Source of the DNA: Cupriavidus sp. P-10
GTDB taxonomy: Bacteria; Pseudomonadota; Gammaproteobacteria; Burkholderiales; Burkholderiaceae
NCBI RefSeq assembly: GCF_003402535.2
Contig: NZ_AP025170.1
Coordinates: forward strand, 992,001 to 1,056,000
Reading direction: 5' to 3'
DNA length: 64,000 bases
The translations under genes were made by a program, and so were the position numbers. This document shows positions 11,573-20,348 of this stretch, in pieces. The number at the start of each line of letters is the position of its first letter. Within the stretch, counting starts at the first letter, position 1. Under the pieces are notes generated by a model. The model ran no database searches, was not told where the DNA came from, and worked only from the letters and a program-made list of their open reading frames with translations.

Positions 11573-13039
11573 ATGGTTCTGTCTTTCTCAATCTGGCTGC
11601 CTGTCTTTTTCGGCCTGCTGATCCTGGCCTTCGGCTCGGACCGCAGCCCTGGCTTCGTGCGGTGGATGACGCTGTTCGGCTCGATCGCCAGCTTTATCGT
11701 CACGCTGCCGCTGGTATTCCACTTCGACCGTACGACCGCGGCGATGCAGTTCGTCGAGAAGGCGAACTGGATCGAGCGCTTCAGCATCCACTACCTGCTG
11801 GGTGTCGACGGCTTGTCGATGTGGTTCGTGGTGCTGACCGCCTTCATCACGGTGATCGTGGTGATCTCGGCCTGGGAAGTGATCACCGAGCGCGTGGCCG
11901 AGTACATGGCCTCGTTCCTGATCCTGTCCGGCCTGATGATCGGCGTGTTCTGCGCGCTCGATGGCATGCTGTTCTACGTGTTCTTCGAAGCCACGCTGAT
12001 CCCGATGTACATCATCATCGGCGTCTGGGGCGGCCCGAACCGTGTCTACGCGGCCTTCAAGTTCTTCCTGTACACGCTGCTGGGCTCGTTGTTGACGCTG
12101 GTCGCGCTGCTGTACCTGTACAACAAGACCGGTACGTTCGACATCCTGCAATGGCACCAGGCCAAGCTGTCGATGAACGAGCAGATCGCGATCTTCATCG
12201 CCTTCTTCGTCGCCTTTGCCGTCAAGGTGCCGATGTGGCCGGTGCACACCTGGCTGCCCGACGCCCACGTGGAAGCGCCGACCGGCGGTTCGGTGGTGCT
12301 GGCCGCCATCATGCTGAAGCTGGGCGCCTACGGTTTCCTGCGGTTCTCGCTGCCGATCGCGCCTGACGCGAGCCACTACCTGGCCCCGTTCATCATCACG
12401 ATCTCGCTGATCGCCGTGATCTACATCGGCCTGGTCGCGCTGGTGCAGGCCGACATGAAGAAGCTGGTGGCGTACTCGTCGATTGCCCACATGGGCTTCG
12501 TCACGCTGGGCTTCTTCATCTTCAGCGACATCGGCGTCGAAGGCGGCATCATCCAGATGATCTCGCACGGCTTTATCTCGGGCGCTATGTTCCTGTGCAT
12601 CGGCGTGCTGTATGACCGCGTGCATTCGCGCCAGATCGCCGACTATGGCGGCGTGGTGAACACCATGCCGAAGTTCGCCGCGCTGTCGGTGTTCTTCGCG
12701 ATGGCCAACTGCGGCCTGCCGGCCACCTCTGGCTTCGTCGGCGAATTCATGGTGATCCTGGGTGCCGTCAAGTTCAACTTCTGGATCGGCCTGCTGGCTG
12801 CCACCGCCCTGATCTTCGGCGCCGCCTATTCGCTGTGGATGGTGAAGCGCGTGATCTTCGGTGACGTCGTGCACCAGCACGTGCGCGAGCTGGTCGACCT
12901 GAACAAGCGTGAGTTCGTCATGCTCGGCCTGCTGGCCATCATGACGCTGTACATGGGCCTGCACCCGAAGCCCTTTACCGACGTGATGCACCCGTCCGTG
13001 GTCAACCTGCTGCAGCACGCGGCGCAGTCGAAGCTGTAA
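11573..13039 (+). CDS. nuoM: NADH-quinone oxidoreductase subunit M
   Basis: A 488-aa antiporter-like subunit (ND4 homologue) with about 14 transmembrane helices. Key segments are FFEATLIPMYIIIGVWGG (with the conserved helix-5 glutamate), KVPMWPVHTWLPDAHVEAPT and the lysine-bearing VQADMKKLVAYSSIAHMGF. The start at 11573 follows TAAGGAAAACATAGAA, with AAGGA at a good distance. Confidence 0.97.
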   Translation: MVLSFSIWLPVFFGLLILAFGSDRSPGFVRWMTLFGSIASFIVTLPLVFHFDRTTAAMQFVEKANWIERFSIHYLLGVDGLSMWFVVLTAFITVIVVISAWEVITERVAEYMASFLILSGLMIGVFCALDGMLFYVFFEATLIPMYIIIGVWGGPNRVYAAFKFFLYTLLGSLLTLVALLYLYNKTGTFDILQWHQAKLSMNEQIAIFIAFFVAFAVKVPMWPVHTWLPDAHVEAPTGGSVVLAAIMLKLGAYGFLRFSLPIAPDASHYLAPFIITISLIAVIYIGLVALVQADMKKLVAYSSIAHMGFVTLGFFIFSDIGVEGGIIQMISHGFISGAMFLCIGVLYDRVHSRQIADYGGVVNTMPKFAALSVFFAMANCGLPATSGFVGEFMVILGAVKFNFWIGLLAATALIFGAAYSLWMVKRVIFGDVVHQHVRELVDLNKREFVMLGLLAIMTLYMGLHPKPFTDVMHPSVVNLLQHAAQSKL

Positions 13040-13057
13040 TCGGGGAGAGATATCAAT

Positions 13058-14533
13058 ATGCAACCGTCCTCGACACTCGCCCCCGTGGCGCCGATCATCT
13101 TCCTGGCGATCGCCATCGCCGCGATCAACTGGATCGACCTGGCCCGGGGCAAGGGCAAGCAGAGCGTGGCCTACCCGCTGTCGCTGCTGACCACGCTGGT
13201 GCTGACCGTCTGGTTCGGCATGAACGCCGCCGCCGGCGAGACGCACTATGCGTTCTCCAACCTGGTCGTGATCGACCCGATGGCCAACGTGCTGTCGGCG
13301 TTCTGCGCGGCCGGCCTGTTTGTCACGCTGGTCTATACGCGCAGCTACCTGGCTGAGCGCGACATGTTCGCCGGCGAGTTCTACATGCTGGCGCTGTTCA
13401 CGCTGGGTGGCCAGATCGTGATGATCACCGGCAACAACTTCCTGACCCTGTACCTGGGCCTGGAACTGCTGTCGCTGTCGTCGTACGCGCTGGTGGCGCT
13501 GCGCCGCGAGTCGCGCGTGACCTCGGAATCGGCCATGAAGTACTTCGTGCTGGGCGCGCTGGCTTCGGGCTTCCTGCTGTACGGCATCTCGATGATGTAC
13601 GGCGCCACCGGTTCGCTGAACCTGGGCGAAGTGTTCCGCGTGGTCGAGTCGGGCCGCGTCAATACCACGATGCTGGCTTTCGGCGTGGTGTTCATCGTCG
13701 CCGGCCTGTCGTTCAAGCTGGGTGCCGCGCCGTTCCACATGTGGATCCCGGACATCTACCAGGGCTCGCCGACCGCCGTGACGCTGCTGATCGCGGGCGG
13801 CCCCAAGGTGGCGGCGTTCGCGCTGTTCATCCGCGTGCTGGTGGAAGGCCTGCTGCCGCTGGCCAACGACTGGCAGATGATGCTGGTGGTGCTGTCGATC
13901 GTGTCGCTGGCGATTGGCAACCTGACGGCCATCGTCCAGACCAACCTGAAGCGGATGCTGGCGTACTCGACCATCTCGCACATGGGCTTCGTGCTGCTGG
14001 GCCTGCTGTCGGGTGTGGTGGCCAACAAGGCTGACGGCGCCGCCGATGCGTACAGCGCATCGATGTTCTACTCGGTGACCTACCTGCTGACCACGCTGGG
14101 TACCTTCGGCATCATCCTGCTGCGCACCAAGAAGGGCTTCGAGGCCGAGACGCTGGAAGACCTGAAGGGCATGTCGCGCCGCAACCCGTGGTTTGCCTTC
14201 CTGATGCTGGTGATGATGTTCTCGCTGGCCGGCATCCCGCCGACCGTGGGCTTCTACGCCAAGCTGGCGGTGCTGGATGCCGTGGTCAAGGCCGGCATGA
14301 ACTGGCTGGCCGTGGTGGCCGTGATGTTCTCGCTGATCGGCGCGTTCTACTACCTGCGCATCGTCAAGCTGATGTACTTCGACCAGCCGGTTGGCGAAGA
14401 GCAGCTGGAAGCGACAGCCGGCCTGCGCTCGATGCTGAGCCTGAACGGCGCCGCCGTGATCGTGCTGGGCATTTTCCCGGCCGCGCTGATGAACCTGTGC
14501 TACCAGGCCATCCGCTCGACCCTGGGTTCCTGA
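13058..14533 (+). CDS. nuoN: NADH-quinone oxidoreductase subunit N
   Basis: A 491-aa antiporter-like subunit (ND2 homologue), the last nuo structural gene. It shows the expected LGLELLSLSSYALVALRRES (channel glutamate), FKLGAAPFHMWIPDIYQGSP and NLKRMLAYSTISHMGFVLLG segments. The start follows GGGGAGAGATATCAAT, a clear ribosome site. Only 13 bp separate it from the DUF2818 gene, so transcription very likely continues. Confidence 0.97.
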   Translation: MQPSSTLAPVAPIIFLAIAIAAINWIDLARGKGKQSVAYPLSLLTTLVLTVWFGMNAAAGETHYAFSNLVVIDPMANVLSAFCAAGLFVTLVYTRSYLAERDMFAGEFYMLALFTLGGQIVMITGNNFLTLYLGLELLSLSSYALVALRRESRVTSESAMKYFVLGALASGFLLYGISMMYGATGSLNLGEVFRVVESGRVNTTMLAFGVVFIVAGLSFKLGAAPFHMWIPDIYQGSPTAVTLLIAGGPKVAAFALFIRVLVEGLLPLANDWQMMLVVLSIVSLAIGNLTAIVQTNLKRMLAYSTISHMGFVLLGLLSGVVANKADGAADAYSASMFYSVTYLLTTLGTFGIILLRTKKGFEAETLEDLKGMSRRNPWFAFLMLVMMFSLAGIPPTVGFYAKLAVLDAVVKAGMNWLAVVAVMFSLIGAFYYLRIVKLMYFDQPVGEEQLEATAGLRSMLSLNGAAVIVLGIFPAALMNLCYQAIRSTLGS

Positions 14534-14546
14534 TCCGCTAACGTCC

Positions 14547-14855
14547 ATGAGCGCATCCGCAAGCGGCTGGTTTGTCATCCTGCTGGCACTCGTCAGTGCT
14601 AACCTGCCGTTTGTGAACCAGCGCCTGTTCATGGTGATCCCGCTCCGGTGGGCGCGCAAGCCGCTGTGGCTGCGCCTGCTGGAGCTGATCGTCTGGTACG
14701 CGATGGCCGGCGCCGCCGGTTTCGCGGTGGAAGCCAGCCTCGGCAATGCCTTCCCGCAGGGCTGGCAGTTCTATGCCATCACCGCCTGCATGATGCTGGT
14801 GTTCGCCTTCCCGGGCTTCACCTGGCAATACCTCGTCAAACACCGCACGGCCTGA
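14547..14855 (+). CDS. DUF2818 family membrane protein
   Basis: A 102-aa hydrophobic protein with three predicted helices (SGWFVILLALVSANLPFV, LLELIVWYAMAGAAGFAV, AITACMMLVFAFPGFTW). It is recognisable as the DUF2818 family, which in Burkholderiales commonly lies directly behind nuoN. No function has been assigned to the family. The 13-bp distance from nuoN and shared orientation make it a member of the nuo transcript; a role as complex I accessory or assembly factor is inference from context. Confidence 0.85.
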   Translation: MSASASGWFVILLALVSANLPFVNQRLFMVIPLRWARKPLWLRLLELIVWYAMAGAAGFAVEASLGNAFPQGWQFYAITACMMLVFAFPGFTWQYLVKHRTA

Positions 14856-14898
14856 AGCCGGTCTCGTCGGCGCCGGGCCTGCCTGATCCGGAGCGTCC

Positions 14899-15534
14899 AT
14901 GACCGACAAGATTCAACGCGGCACCCATTCGCTCGCCGATCCCGCGGATGCCGCCGGAAACGACGACGCACTGAAAGAAGTGTGCGTCGCCTCGGCCACG
15001 GTCCATCGCGGCAAATTCCTCACCCTCAAGCAAGACATCGTCCGCCTGCCCGACGGCAAACAGACCGGGCGCGAGTACATCGTGCATCCGGGTGCGGTGA
15101 TGATGATTCCGTTGTTTGACGACGGCACCGTGCTGATGGAGCGCCAGTTCCGCTATCCCGTCGGTGAAGTCATGCTGGAATTCCCCGCCGGCAAACTCGA
15201 TCCGCAAGAGGGCGCCCGGCGCTGCGGCGAACGGGAGTTGCTCGAAGAGACGGGCTATACGGCCAGGCGCTGGGACTACCTGACGCGCATCCATCCGGTC
15301 ATTTCCTACTCGACTGAATTCATCGACGTCTTCCTGGCGCGCGACCTGACGCATGGCGAGGCGCAGCTGGACGATGGCGAATTCCTGGAGACGTTCATCA
15401 CGCCGGTGGGGCAGGTGATCGACTGGGTGCGCAGCGGCCGCATCACGGATGTGAAGACCATCATCGGCGCGTTCTGGCTGGAGAAAGTCGTTTCCGGCGC
15501 ATGGCAGCCGGGCGAGCAGACGGTGCCGGGCTGA
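14899..15534 (+). CDS. NUDIX hydrolase, ADP-ribose pyrophosphatase-like
   Basis: A 211-aa protein with a complete Nudix box at about residues 98-120 (GKLDPQEGARRCGERELLEE, then TGY), matching Gx5Ex7REUxEExGU. The sequence before it (REYIVHPGAVMMIPLFDDG, QFRYPVGEVMLEFPAG) resembles ADP-ribose/ADP-sugar pyrophosphatases, which cleave ADP-ribose to AMP and ribose 5-phosphate. The start has a GGAGCGTCC ribosome site. It lies 43 bp after DUF2818 and may be the last gene of the nuo transcript. Substrate cannot be fixed from sequence. Confidence 0.88.
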   Translation: MTDKIQRGTHSLADPADAAGNDDALKEVCVASATVHRGKFLTLKQDIVRLPDGKQTGREYIVHPGAVMMIPLFDDGTVLMERQFRYPVGEVMLEFPAGKLDPQEGARRCGERELLEETGYTARRWDYLTRIHPVISYSTEFIDVFLARDLTHGEAQLDDGEFLETFITPVGQVIDWVRSGRITDVKTIIGAFWLEKVVSGAWQPGEQTVPG

Positions 15535-15619
15535 GCCAACACAGCAGCGAGGCAAGCACTGCGCTAAGCTGGATGCAGGGCGGAAAACGTGTGTGCTGAA
15601 AGCAGCATGTTCGTTCCGC

Positions 15620-15654
15620 GAACGGTCGTTCGAAAAAATTTAGCACGACCGTTC
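15620..15654. promoter_or_regulatory. Paired palindromic operator-like sites upstream of the DUF1178 gene
   Basis: Two near-identical 12-mers face each other: GAACGGTCGTTC (15620-15631) and GCACGACCGTTC (15643-15654). Their outer halves (GAACGGTCGT and ACGACCGTTC) form a perfect 10-bp inverted repeat around an AT-rich spacer. The second overlaps the -35 hexamer of the promoter below. A related GCACGATCGTAC occurs at 55796-55807 in front of another acyl-CoA operon. The pattern fits a TetR-type repressor operator; the regulator is not in the window. Confidence 0.5.
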
Positions 15655-15680
15655 ACAAAATTTCGATTCGCGGATAATAT
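15652..15680 (+). promoter_or_regulatory. Sigma-70-type promoter for DUF1178/acyl-CoA dehydrogenase genes
   Basis: TTCACA (15652-15657) and TAATAT (15675-15680) are separated by 17 bp in an AT-rich island of otherwise GC-rich DNA. The predicted start of transcription is close to 15687, about 18 nt before the ATG at 15705. The -35 overlaps a palindromic operator-like site, implying repression. Confidence 0.6.
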
Positions 15681-15704
15681 AGCTTTTGACGGGCTGGAAA
15701 GATC

Positions 15705-16160
15705 ATGAAGGTGCTCGACCTGCGCTGCGCGCATGACCATCGTTTCGAGGGCTGGTTTGCCTCGGAGGAAGAAGCGCAATCGCAAATCGCGCGTGACCTC
15801 GTCCAATGCCCGGTCTGTGGCGATCACGCCGTGACGCGGCTGCCCAGCGCGCCGCGCCTGAACCTGTCAGGCGCGACCGCGCCAAAGGGTGCCGCCAAGC
15901 CGGCGCCGCAAGCGGTAACCGCCGCAGCACCGGCGACACTGCAAGCGCTGTACATGAAGGCAGTGAAGCAGGTGCTGGCCCAGACCGAGGACGTTGGCGA
16001 CCGCTTTGCCGAGGAGGCAAGGCGCATGCACTACGATGAAGCGCCGGAACGCGGCATCCGCGGTTCGGCTTCGCCAGAGGAAGTGCAGGCGCTGGCCGAC
16101 GAGGGCATCGAGACTTTTCCGCTTGTCGTGCCGGATGCGCTGAAGCAGACGGCTCACTGA
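15705..16160 (+). CDS. DUF1178 family protein (zinc-ribbon-like)
   Basis: A 151-aa protein recognisable as DUF1178. The N-terminus (MKVLDLRCAHDHRFEGWFAS, later VQCPVCGD) offers a C-H-C-C arrangement typical of a small zinc ribbon. A Pro/Ala-rich linker at about residues 52-78 is followed by a helical domain ending in GIRGSASPEEVQALADEGIE, which is conserved in the family. Function is unknown. It is the first gene after the promoter near 15652-15680 and precedes two acyl-CoA dehydrogenases on the same strand, 97 bp away. Confidence 0.85.
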   Translation: MKVLDLRCAHDHRFEGWFASEEEAQSQIARDLVQCPVCGDHAVTRLPSAPRLNLSGATAPKGAAKPAPQAVTAAAPATLQALYMKAVKQVLAQTEDVGDRFAEEARRMHYDEAPERGIRGSASPEEVQALADEGIETFPLVVPDALKQTAH

Positions 16161-16257
16161 ATTGCGTCCTGTGCCCGTTGCTGTCGGCGCATGACGCGCA
16201 AGGCAGAACAAACCGCCGGCAGCCTGAGACGATGCCGGCACCATCATGGAGACGGGC

Positions 16258-17460
16258 ATGGATCTCAACTACTCGGCGTCCGACAACGCCTTCCGCGAGG
16301 AAGTGCGTAGCTGGCTCGAAGCCAACTTGCCGGCGGACATCCGCGGCAAGATTCTCAACCACCGCCGTCCGAACCGCGACGACCTGGTGCGCTGGCACAA
16401 GATCCTCGCCGGCAAGGGCTGGTCGGCGCCGCACTGGCCCGTCCAATACGGCGGCACCGGCTGGAACGCCACCCAGCGCCATATCTGGGACGAAGAGAAC
16501 GCCCGCGTCGGCGCGCCCGGCGTGCTGCCGTTTGGCGTCGCCATGGTGGCGCCCGTGATCATGAAGTACGGCAACGAGCAGCAGAAGTCGTACTTCCTGC
16601 CGCGCATCCTGGACTGCACCGACTGGTGGTGCCAGGGCTATTCGGAGCCGGGCTCGGGTTCGGACCTGGCCTCGGTGAAGACCCGCGCTGAACTGACTTC
16701 CGACGGCAAGCACTACATCGTCAACGGCCAGAAGACCTGGACCACGCTCGGCCAGCACGCCGACATGATCTTCTGCCTGGTGCGCACCGATCCGGAAGCC
16801 AAGAAGCAGGAGGGTATCTCGTTCCTGCTGATCGACATGAAGACGCCGGGCATCACCGTGCGCCCGATCATCATGCTCGACGAAGAGCATGAGGTGAACG
16901 AGGTCTTCTTTGACAACGTCAAGGTGCCGGTCGAGAACCGCGTCGGCGAAGAGAACAAGGGCTGGACCTACGCCAAGTACCTGCTCGGCCATGAGCGCAC
17001 CGGCATCGCGCGCGTGGGCAATTCCAAGCGCGAACTGGGCTTCCTGAAGCGCGTGGCGCGCCAGCAGCAGAAGAACGGCAAGCCGCTGCTGGAAGATCCG
17101 GTGTTCGGCGCCAAGGTGGCCGCGCTGGAAATCGAACTGATGGCGCTGGAGATCACCGTGCTGCGCGTGGTGTCGAGCGAAGCCGCCGGCAAGGGCCCCG
17201 GCCCCGAGGCGTCGATGCTGAAGATCAAGGGCACCGAGATCCAGCAACTGCTGACCGAGCTGATGGTCGAGGCAGTCGGCCCTTACGCCCAGCCGTTCGA
17301 CACGGCCTACCTGGAGTGCGAGACCGAGCATGCGGTGACCGGCTACGACGACGCCGCGCCGCTGTCCGCGTACTACTTCAACTATCGCAAGACCTCCATC
17401 TACGGCGGGTCCAACGAAATTCAGAAGAACATCATCAGCCAGATGATTCTGGGGCTGTGA
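16258..17460 (+). CDS. Acyl-CoA dehydrogenase, PimC-like large subunit
   Basis: A 400-aa FAD-dependent acyl-CoA dehydrogenase. Signatures include CQGYSEPGSGSDLASVKTRA (FAD/substrate loop) and the C-terminal YGGSNEIQKNIISQMILGL. It resembles the large subunit of the heteromeric pimeloyl-CoA dehydrogenase PimC/PimD type, and the next gene is the matching partner. An in-frame ATG lies at 16246, but GGAGACGGGC directly before 16258 makes the latter the better start. Likely role: alpha,beta-dehydrogenation of a dicarboxylyl- or medium-chain acyl-CoA; the substrate is inferred only from family. Confidence 0.85.
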   Translation: MDLNYSASDNAFREEVRSWLEANLPADIRGKILNHRRPNRDDLVRWHKILAGKGWSAPHWPVQYGGTGWNATQRHIWDEENARVGAPGVLPFGVAMVAPVIMKYGNEQQKSYFLPRILDCTDWWCQGYSEPGSGSDLASVKTRAELTSDGKHYIVNGQKTWTTLGQHADMIFCLVRTDPEAKKQEGISFLLIDMKTPGITVRPIIMLDEEHEVNEVFFDNVKVPVENRVGEENKGWTYAKYLLGHERTGIARVGNSKRELGFLKRVARQQQKNGKPLLEDPVFGAKVAALEIELMALEITVLRVVSSEAAGKGPGPEASMLKIKGTEIQQLLTELMVEAVGPYAQPFDTAYLECETEHAVTGYDDAAPLSAYYFNYRKTSIYGGSNEIQKNIISQMILGL

Positions 17461-17473
17461 GGAGACACGTAAC

Positions 17474-18592
17474 ATGAACTTCAATCTCAGCGACGAACAG
17501 AAGCAACTGGCCGACGCCGTCCGCCGTTTTGTCGAGAAGGACTACGGTTTCGAGGACCGCAAGAAGAACTACGAAAGCGCCGCCGGCTACGGCGAATCCG
17601 CGTGGGGCTCGCTGGTCGAGCTTGGCCTGACTGCGCTGCCGGTGCCGGAAGAGCAGGGCGGTTTCTCGGGCAAGGCGCTCGACATGATGGTGGTGCAGCA
17701 GGAGCTGGGCCGCGGGCTGGTGGTGGAGCCGTACCTGGCCACCGTGGTGGGTGCCTACGCACTTGGCCTGGCCGGCGGCCAGGACGCGCTGCTGGAGCAG
17801 GTCGCCGGCGGCGAACTGAAGCTGGCCGTGGCCTTCAACGAGCCGCAGTCGCGCTATGAACTGAACAACGTGCGTGTCACGGCCCGCGACGGCAAGCTCA
17901 ACGGCCGCAAGACCGTGGTGCTGCATGGTGCGCAGGCCGACAAGCTGATCGTGTCGGCACGCAGCAGCGGCGGTGAAGCCGACCAGGATGGCATCTCGCT
18001 GTTCCTGGTGGATGCGAAGGGCGCCGGTGTCAGCATCAAGGACTACCGCACCATCGATAACCTGCGCGCGGCGGACATCAGCTTCCAGGATGCGCCGGCC
18101 CAATTGCTGGGCGAGGCCGGCAAGGCTTTCCCGGTGATCGAGCAGGTAGCCGACTACGCCGCGGTGCTGCTGTGCGCTGAGGCCGTGGGCGTGATGGACA
18201 CCCTCAATGCCGCCACGCTGGAATACGCCAAGACGCGCCAGCAGTTCGGCCAGCCGATCGCGCGCTTCCAGGCGCTGCAGCACCGCATGGTCGAGATGTT
18301 CATCCATGCCGAGCAGTCGCGCTCGATCACGCTGCTGGCCGCGGCCCGCTTTGAAGAGGCGTCGCCGGAAGAGCGCCGCCGCTATGTCTCGGCCGCCAAG
18401 GCGCGCGTGGGACAGGCAGCGCGCACGGTCGGCCAGGAAGCGGTGCAGATCCACGGCGGCATGGGCGTGACCAACGAACTGCCGGCCGCGCACATGTTCA
18501 AGCGGCTGACGCTGATCAACACCACCTTCGGTGACGTGGATCACCACCTGGGCCGGTTTGCTGCCCAGCCGGGGTTCCAGGACGCAGCCTGA
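17474..18592 (+). CDS. Acyl-CoA dehydrogenase, PimD-like small subunit
   Basis: A 372-aa acyl-CoA dehydrogenase paralogue located 13 bp after the PimC-like gene. It keeps the fold (ARSSGGEADQDGISLFLVDA; AVQIHGGMGVTNELPAAHMF) but lacks the SEPGSGSD loop of its neighbour, as expected for the second chain of a heteromeric enzyme. The strict adjacency, same strand and GGAGACACGTAAC ribosome site support co-expression. The pair is followed by an intrinsic terminator. Confidence 0.85.
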   Translation: MNFNLSDEQKQLADAVRRFVEKDYGFEDRKKNYESAAGYGESAWGSLVELGLTALPVPEEQGGFSGKALDMMVVQQELGRGLVVEPYLATVVGAYALGLAGGQDALLEQVAGGELKLAVAFNEPQSRYELNNVRVTARDGKLNGRKTVVLHGAQADKLIVSARSSGGEADQDGISLFLVDAKGAGVSIKDYRTIDNLRAADISFQDAPAQLLGEAGKAFPVIEQVADYAAVLLCAEAVGVMDTLNAATLEYAKTRQQFGQPIARFQALQHRMVEMFIHAEQSRSITLLAAARFEEASPEERRRYVSAAKARVGQAARTVGQEAVQIHGGMGVTNELPAAHMFKRLTLINTTFGDVDHHLGRFAAQPGFQDAA

Positions 18593-18615
18593 TCCTGTCA
18601 TCTGCCATGCCAGCC

Positions 18616-18649
18616 AAAACCGCGCCGTAGTCCCAGGCGCGGTTTTTTT
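18616..18649 (+). terminator. Intrinsic terminator after the acyl-CoA dehydrogenase pair
   Basis: An 11-bp perfect stem (AAAACCGCGCC at 18616-18626 with GGCGCGGTTTT at 18636-18646), a 9-nt loop and a run of seven Ts ending at 18649, 24 bp after the stop codon. It separates the DUF1178/dehydrogenase unit from the MaoC genes. Confidence 0.88.
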
Positions 18650-18758
18650 CTTTGCGCGCTGTTAGGGGCGGGTTCGGCAAATACGGACGCTGCGCCCTGG
18701 CATGCATGCGATCATCGTCAAGACAAGGCCATAGCCATCCACAACGGAGAGACAAGCA

Positions 18759-19202
18759 ATGCTGTATTTCGAGGACTTTGAGGTCGGCAGCAGCCGTGAG
18801 CTGGGCTCCTACGTCGTCACCGAGGAAGAGCTCCTCGCCTTTGCCCGCCAGTACGACCCGCAGCCGTTCCATATCGACAAGGAAGCCGCCGCCAGGAGCA
18901 TCTACGGCGGGCTGATCTCGAGCGGCTGGATGACGTGCTCGATCATGATGCGCCTGCTGGTGCTGAGCACCACCGGCAAATCGGCCAGCATGGGCTCGCC
19001 CGGTGTGGACGAGATCCGCTGGCTCAAGCCGGTGCATGCCGGCGATACCCTTAGCGTGGTGCTGAAGGTCCTGGATAAGCGCGCTTCGCAATCCAAGCCC
19101 GACCGCGGCGTGATCCACACCCAGTGGGAAGCCACCAACCAGCGCGGCGAACTGGTCTGCACGGTCAAGGGCATGGGCATGTACGGCCGCCGCCCCGCAT
19201 AA
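18759..19202 (+). CDS. MaoC-like dehydratase
   Basis: A 147-aa hot-dog-fold protein of the MaoC family ((R)-specific enoyl-CoA hydratase-like). The active-site region is recognisable as [15 protein letters not shown] followed by [16 protein letters not shown]; in the family the Asp and His of this segment hydrate the enoyl-CoA double bond. The start follows CGGAGAGACAAGCA. It is 36 bp upstream of a second MaoC gene on the same strand, so the two may act as one module. Actual substrate unknown. Confidence 0.83.
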   Translation: MLYFEDFEVGSSRELGSYVVTEEELLAFARQYDPQPFHIDKEAAARSIYGGLISSGWMTCSIMMRLLVLSTTGKSASMGSPGVDEIRWLKPVHAGDTLSVVLKVLDKRASQSKPDRGVIHTQWEATNQRGELVCTVKGMGMYGRRPA

Positions 19203-19238
19203 CGACACATCCAACCACCCAACGAGGAGACAACCGAG

Positions 19239-19715
19239 ATGCGTACCATCGCAACGCTGGAAGAACTGGAAGGCCTGCAAGGGCAGGAAGTCGCGGTCAG
19301 CGACTGGATGGAGGTGACCCAGCAGCAGGTCAACCAGTTCGCCGAAGCCACCGGCGACCACCAGTGGATCCACGTCGACGTGGAGCGCGCCAAAAAGGAA
19401 TCACCCTATGGCGCCCCGATTGCCCATGGCTTCCTGACGCTGTCGCTGCTGCCAAAGTTCATGCACAACGCGCTGCACATGCCGTCGAAGATCGGCGTCA
19501 ACTACGGCCTGAACCGCGTGCGTTTCACCGCCCCCGTGCCGGTGGGCAGCAAGTTGCGGGCACGAATCAAGCTGCTCAAGGTCGAACGCCTGGATCCGCT
19601 GCCGAAGTCGCCTGAACTGGCGGGTGCACAGTCCACCTGGGAGGTCACGATCGAGCGCGAGGGCAGCGAGCGTCCGGTATGTGTTGCGGAATCGATTTCC
19701 CGCCGCTACGGCTGA
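19239..19715 (+). CDS. MaoC-like enoyl-CoA hydratase
   Basis: A 158-aa MaoC-family hot-dog protein, more canonical than its upstream neighbour: AEATGDHQWIHVDVERAK followed by YGAPIAHGFLTLSLLPKF is the hydratase motif with catalytic Asp and His. It resembles the single-domain (R)-hydratases that act on short or medium enoyl-CoA. ACGAGGAGACAACCGAG gives a strong ribosome site. A hairpin about 85 bp downstream may end the transcript. Confidence 0.85.
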   Translation: MRTIATLEELEGLQGQEVAVSDWMEVTQQQVNQFAEATGDHQWIHVDVERAKKESPYGAPIAHGFLTLSLLPKFMHNALHMPSKIGVNYGLNRVRFTAPVPVGSKLRARIKLLKVERLDPLPKSPELAGAQSTWEVTIEREGSERPVCVAESISRRYG

Positions 19716-19800
19716 CCGGAAAAAACGCTGTGTGGGATTGAGGTGCGACAAAGTTTCTGATGCACTGCGACAATATGCCACACAGAAATGTCGCACCAGC

Positions 19801-19824
19801 AAAGCCGCGCAAATGCGCGGCTTT
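19801..19824 (+). terminator. Hairpin terminator after the MaoC genes
   Basis: A perfect 10-bp stem, AAAGCCGCGC (19801-19810) and GCGCGGCTTT (19815-19824), with an AAAT loop. The T-run is only three bases, followed by GTGCATATTTAT. It is plausible as a terminator for the MaoC pair, though weaker than the one at 18616. Confidence 0.6.
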
Positions 19825-19852
19825 GTGCATATTTATAGTTGAAATTGTGATC

Positions 19853-19866
19853 TTGACGGCAATCAA
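19853..19866. promoter_or_regulatory. FNR/ANR-like box upstream of cyo
   Basis: TTGACGGCAATCAA matches the FNR/ANR consensus TTGAT-N4-ATCAA at nine of ten defined positions. It overlaps a TTGACG that could act as a -35 hexamer. In other proteobacteria bo3 oxidase genes are repressed under low oxygen by FNR/ANR-type proteins, so oxygen control here is likely. The transcription start is not determined. Confidence 0.55.
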
Positions 19867-20348
19867 GTGCTGCGATGCGATGCAAGCACATCATTGTCCG
19901 GTTATCTGAACGGTGTGTTCTGTGGCGTTGGGTTTACCCTCAATGTTGCGTTGCGGTACATTCGCGCCCACGATGTTTTACGTGTTGCGCTCCCTGGCCG
20001 AAAACCGCGCTTGCCCTGAGGGCAGGTCCGCCGGGAAGTGCAAAAGCCTCGTATTCCAACGCTACCCGGCCGCTGTACTGAGCCGGGACCGTTCGCGGTT
20101 TCGGCCACCAGGTGCCGCAGCGCCGGCAAGGTCCCACAGGGCCTGCAGCGCGCGCAGTCAGTTGTCCTTCCGTGTTCATGGCGTTGCAAGGCCGCATGGT
20201 CCTCCGGCGTTAGATTCGCCGCCCGACCGCAACGCCAGCTAAGGACACGTCCTTCCGGTTTTCCCATAGCCCCACGCCTCTTGCGCGAGCATCAGGCGGT
20301 TTAGCCACGCTTTTGCCCAAAGCGCGGTGTAACCAAACCAGTCGTGAC

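Larger units (their letters stand above)
19716..20348. other. 633-bp gene-free region upstream of cyoA
   Basis: No convincing gene: the small open frames here lack family resemblance and ribosome sites. It holds a hairpin at 19801-19824, an FNR/ANR-like box at 19853-19866, and then about 480 bp to the cyoA start. That stretch contains several GC inverted repeats (for example GGGACC near 20085 and GGTCCC near 20130). It is probably the cyo promoter and a long, structured leader. Confidence 0.6.

Noticed and set aside
11588..14746. 1052-codon minus-strand frame opposite nuoM and nuoN
   Set aside because: Same shadow effect; no ribosome site or recognisable domain.
20040..20200. Riboswitch in the cyoA leader
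   Set aside because: GC inverted repeats exist, but no known riboswitch core could be matched by eye.
19913..20304. Small frames in the region upstream of cyoA
   Set aside because: No ribosome site, atypical composition and overlapping frames on both strands; the region is better read as control and leader sequence.
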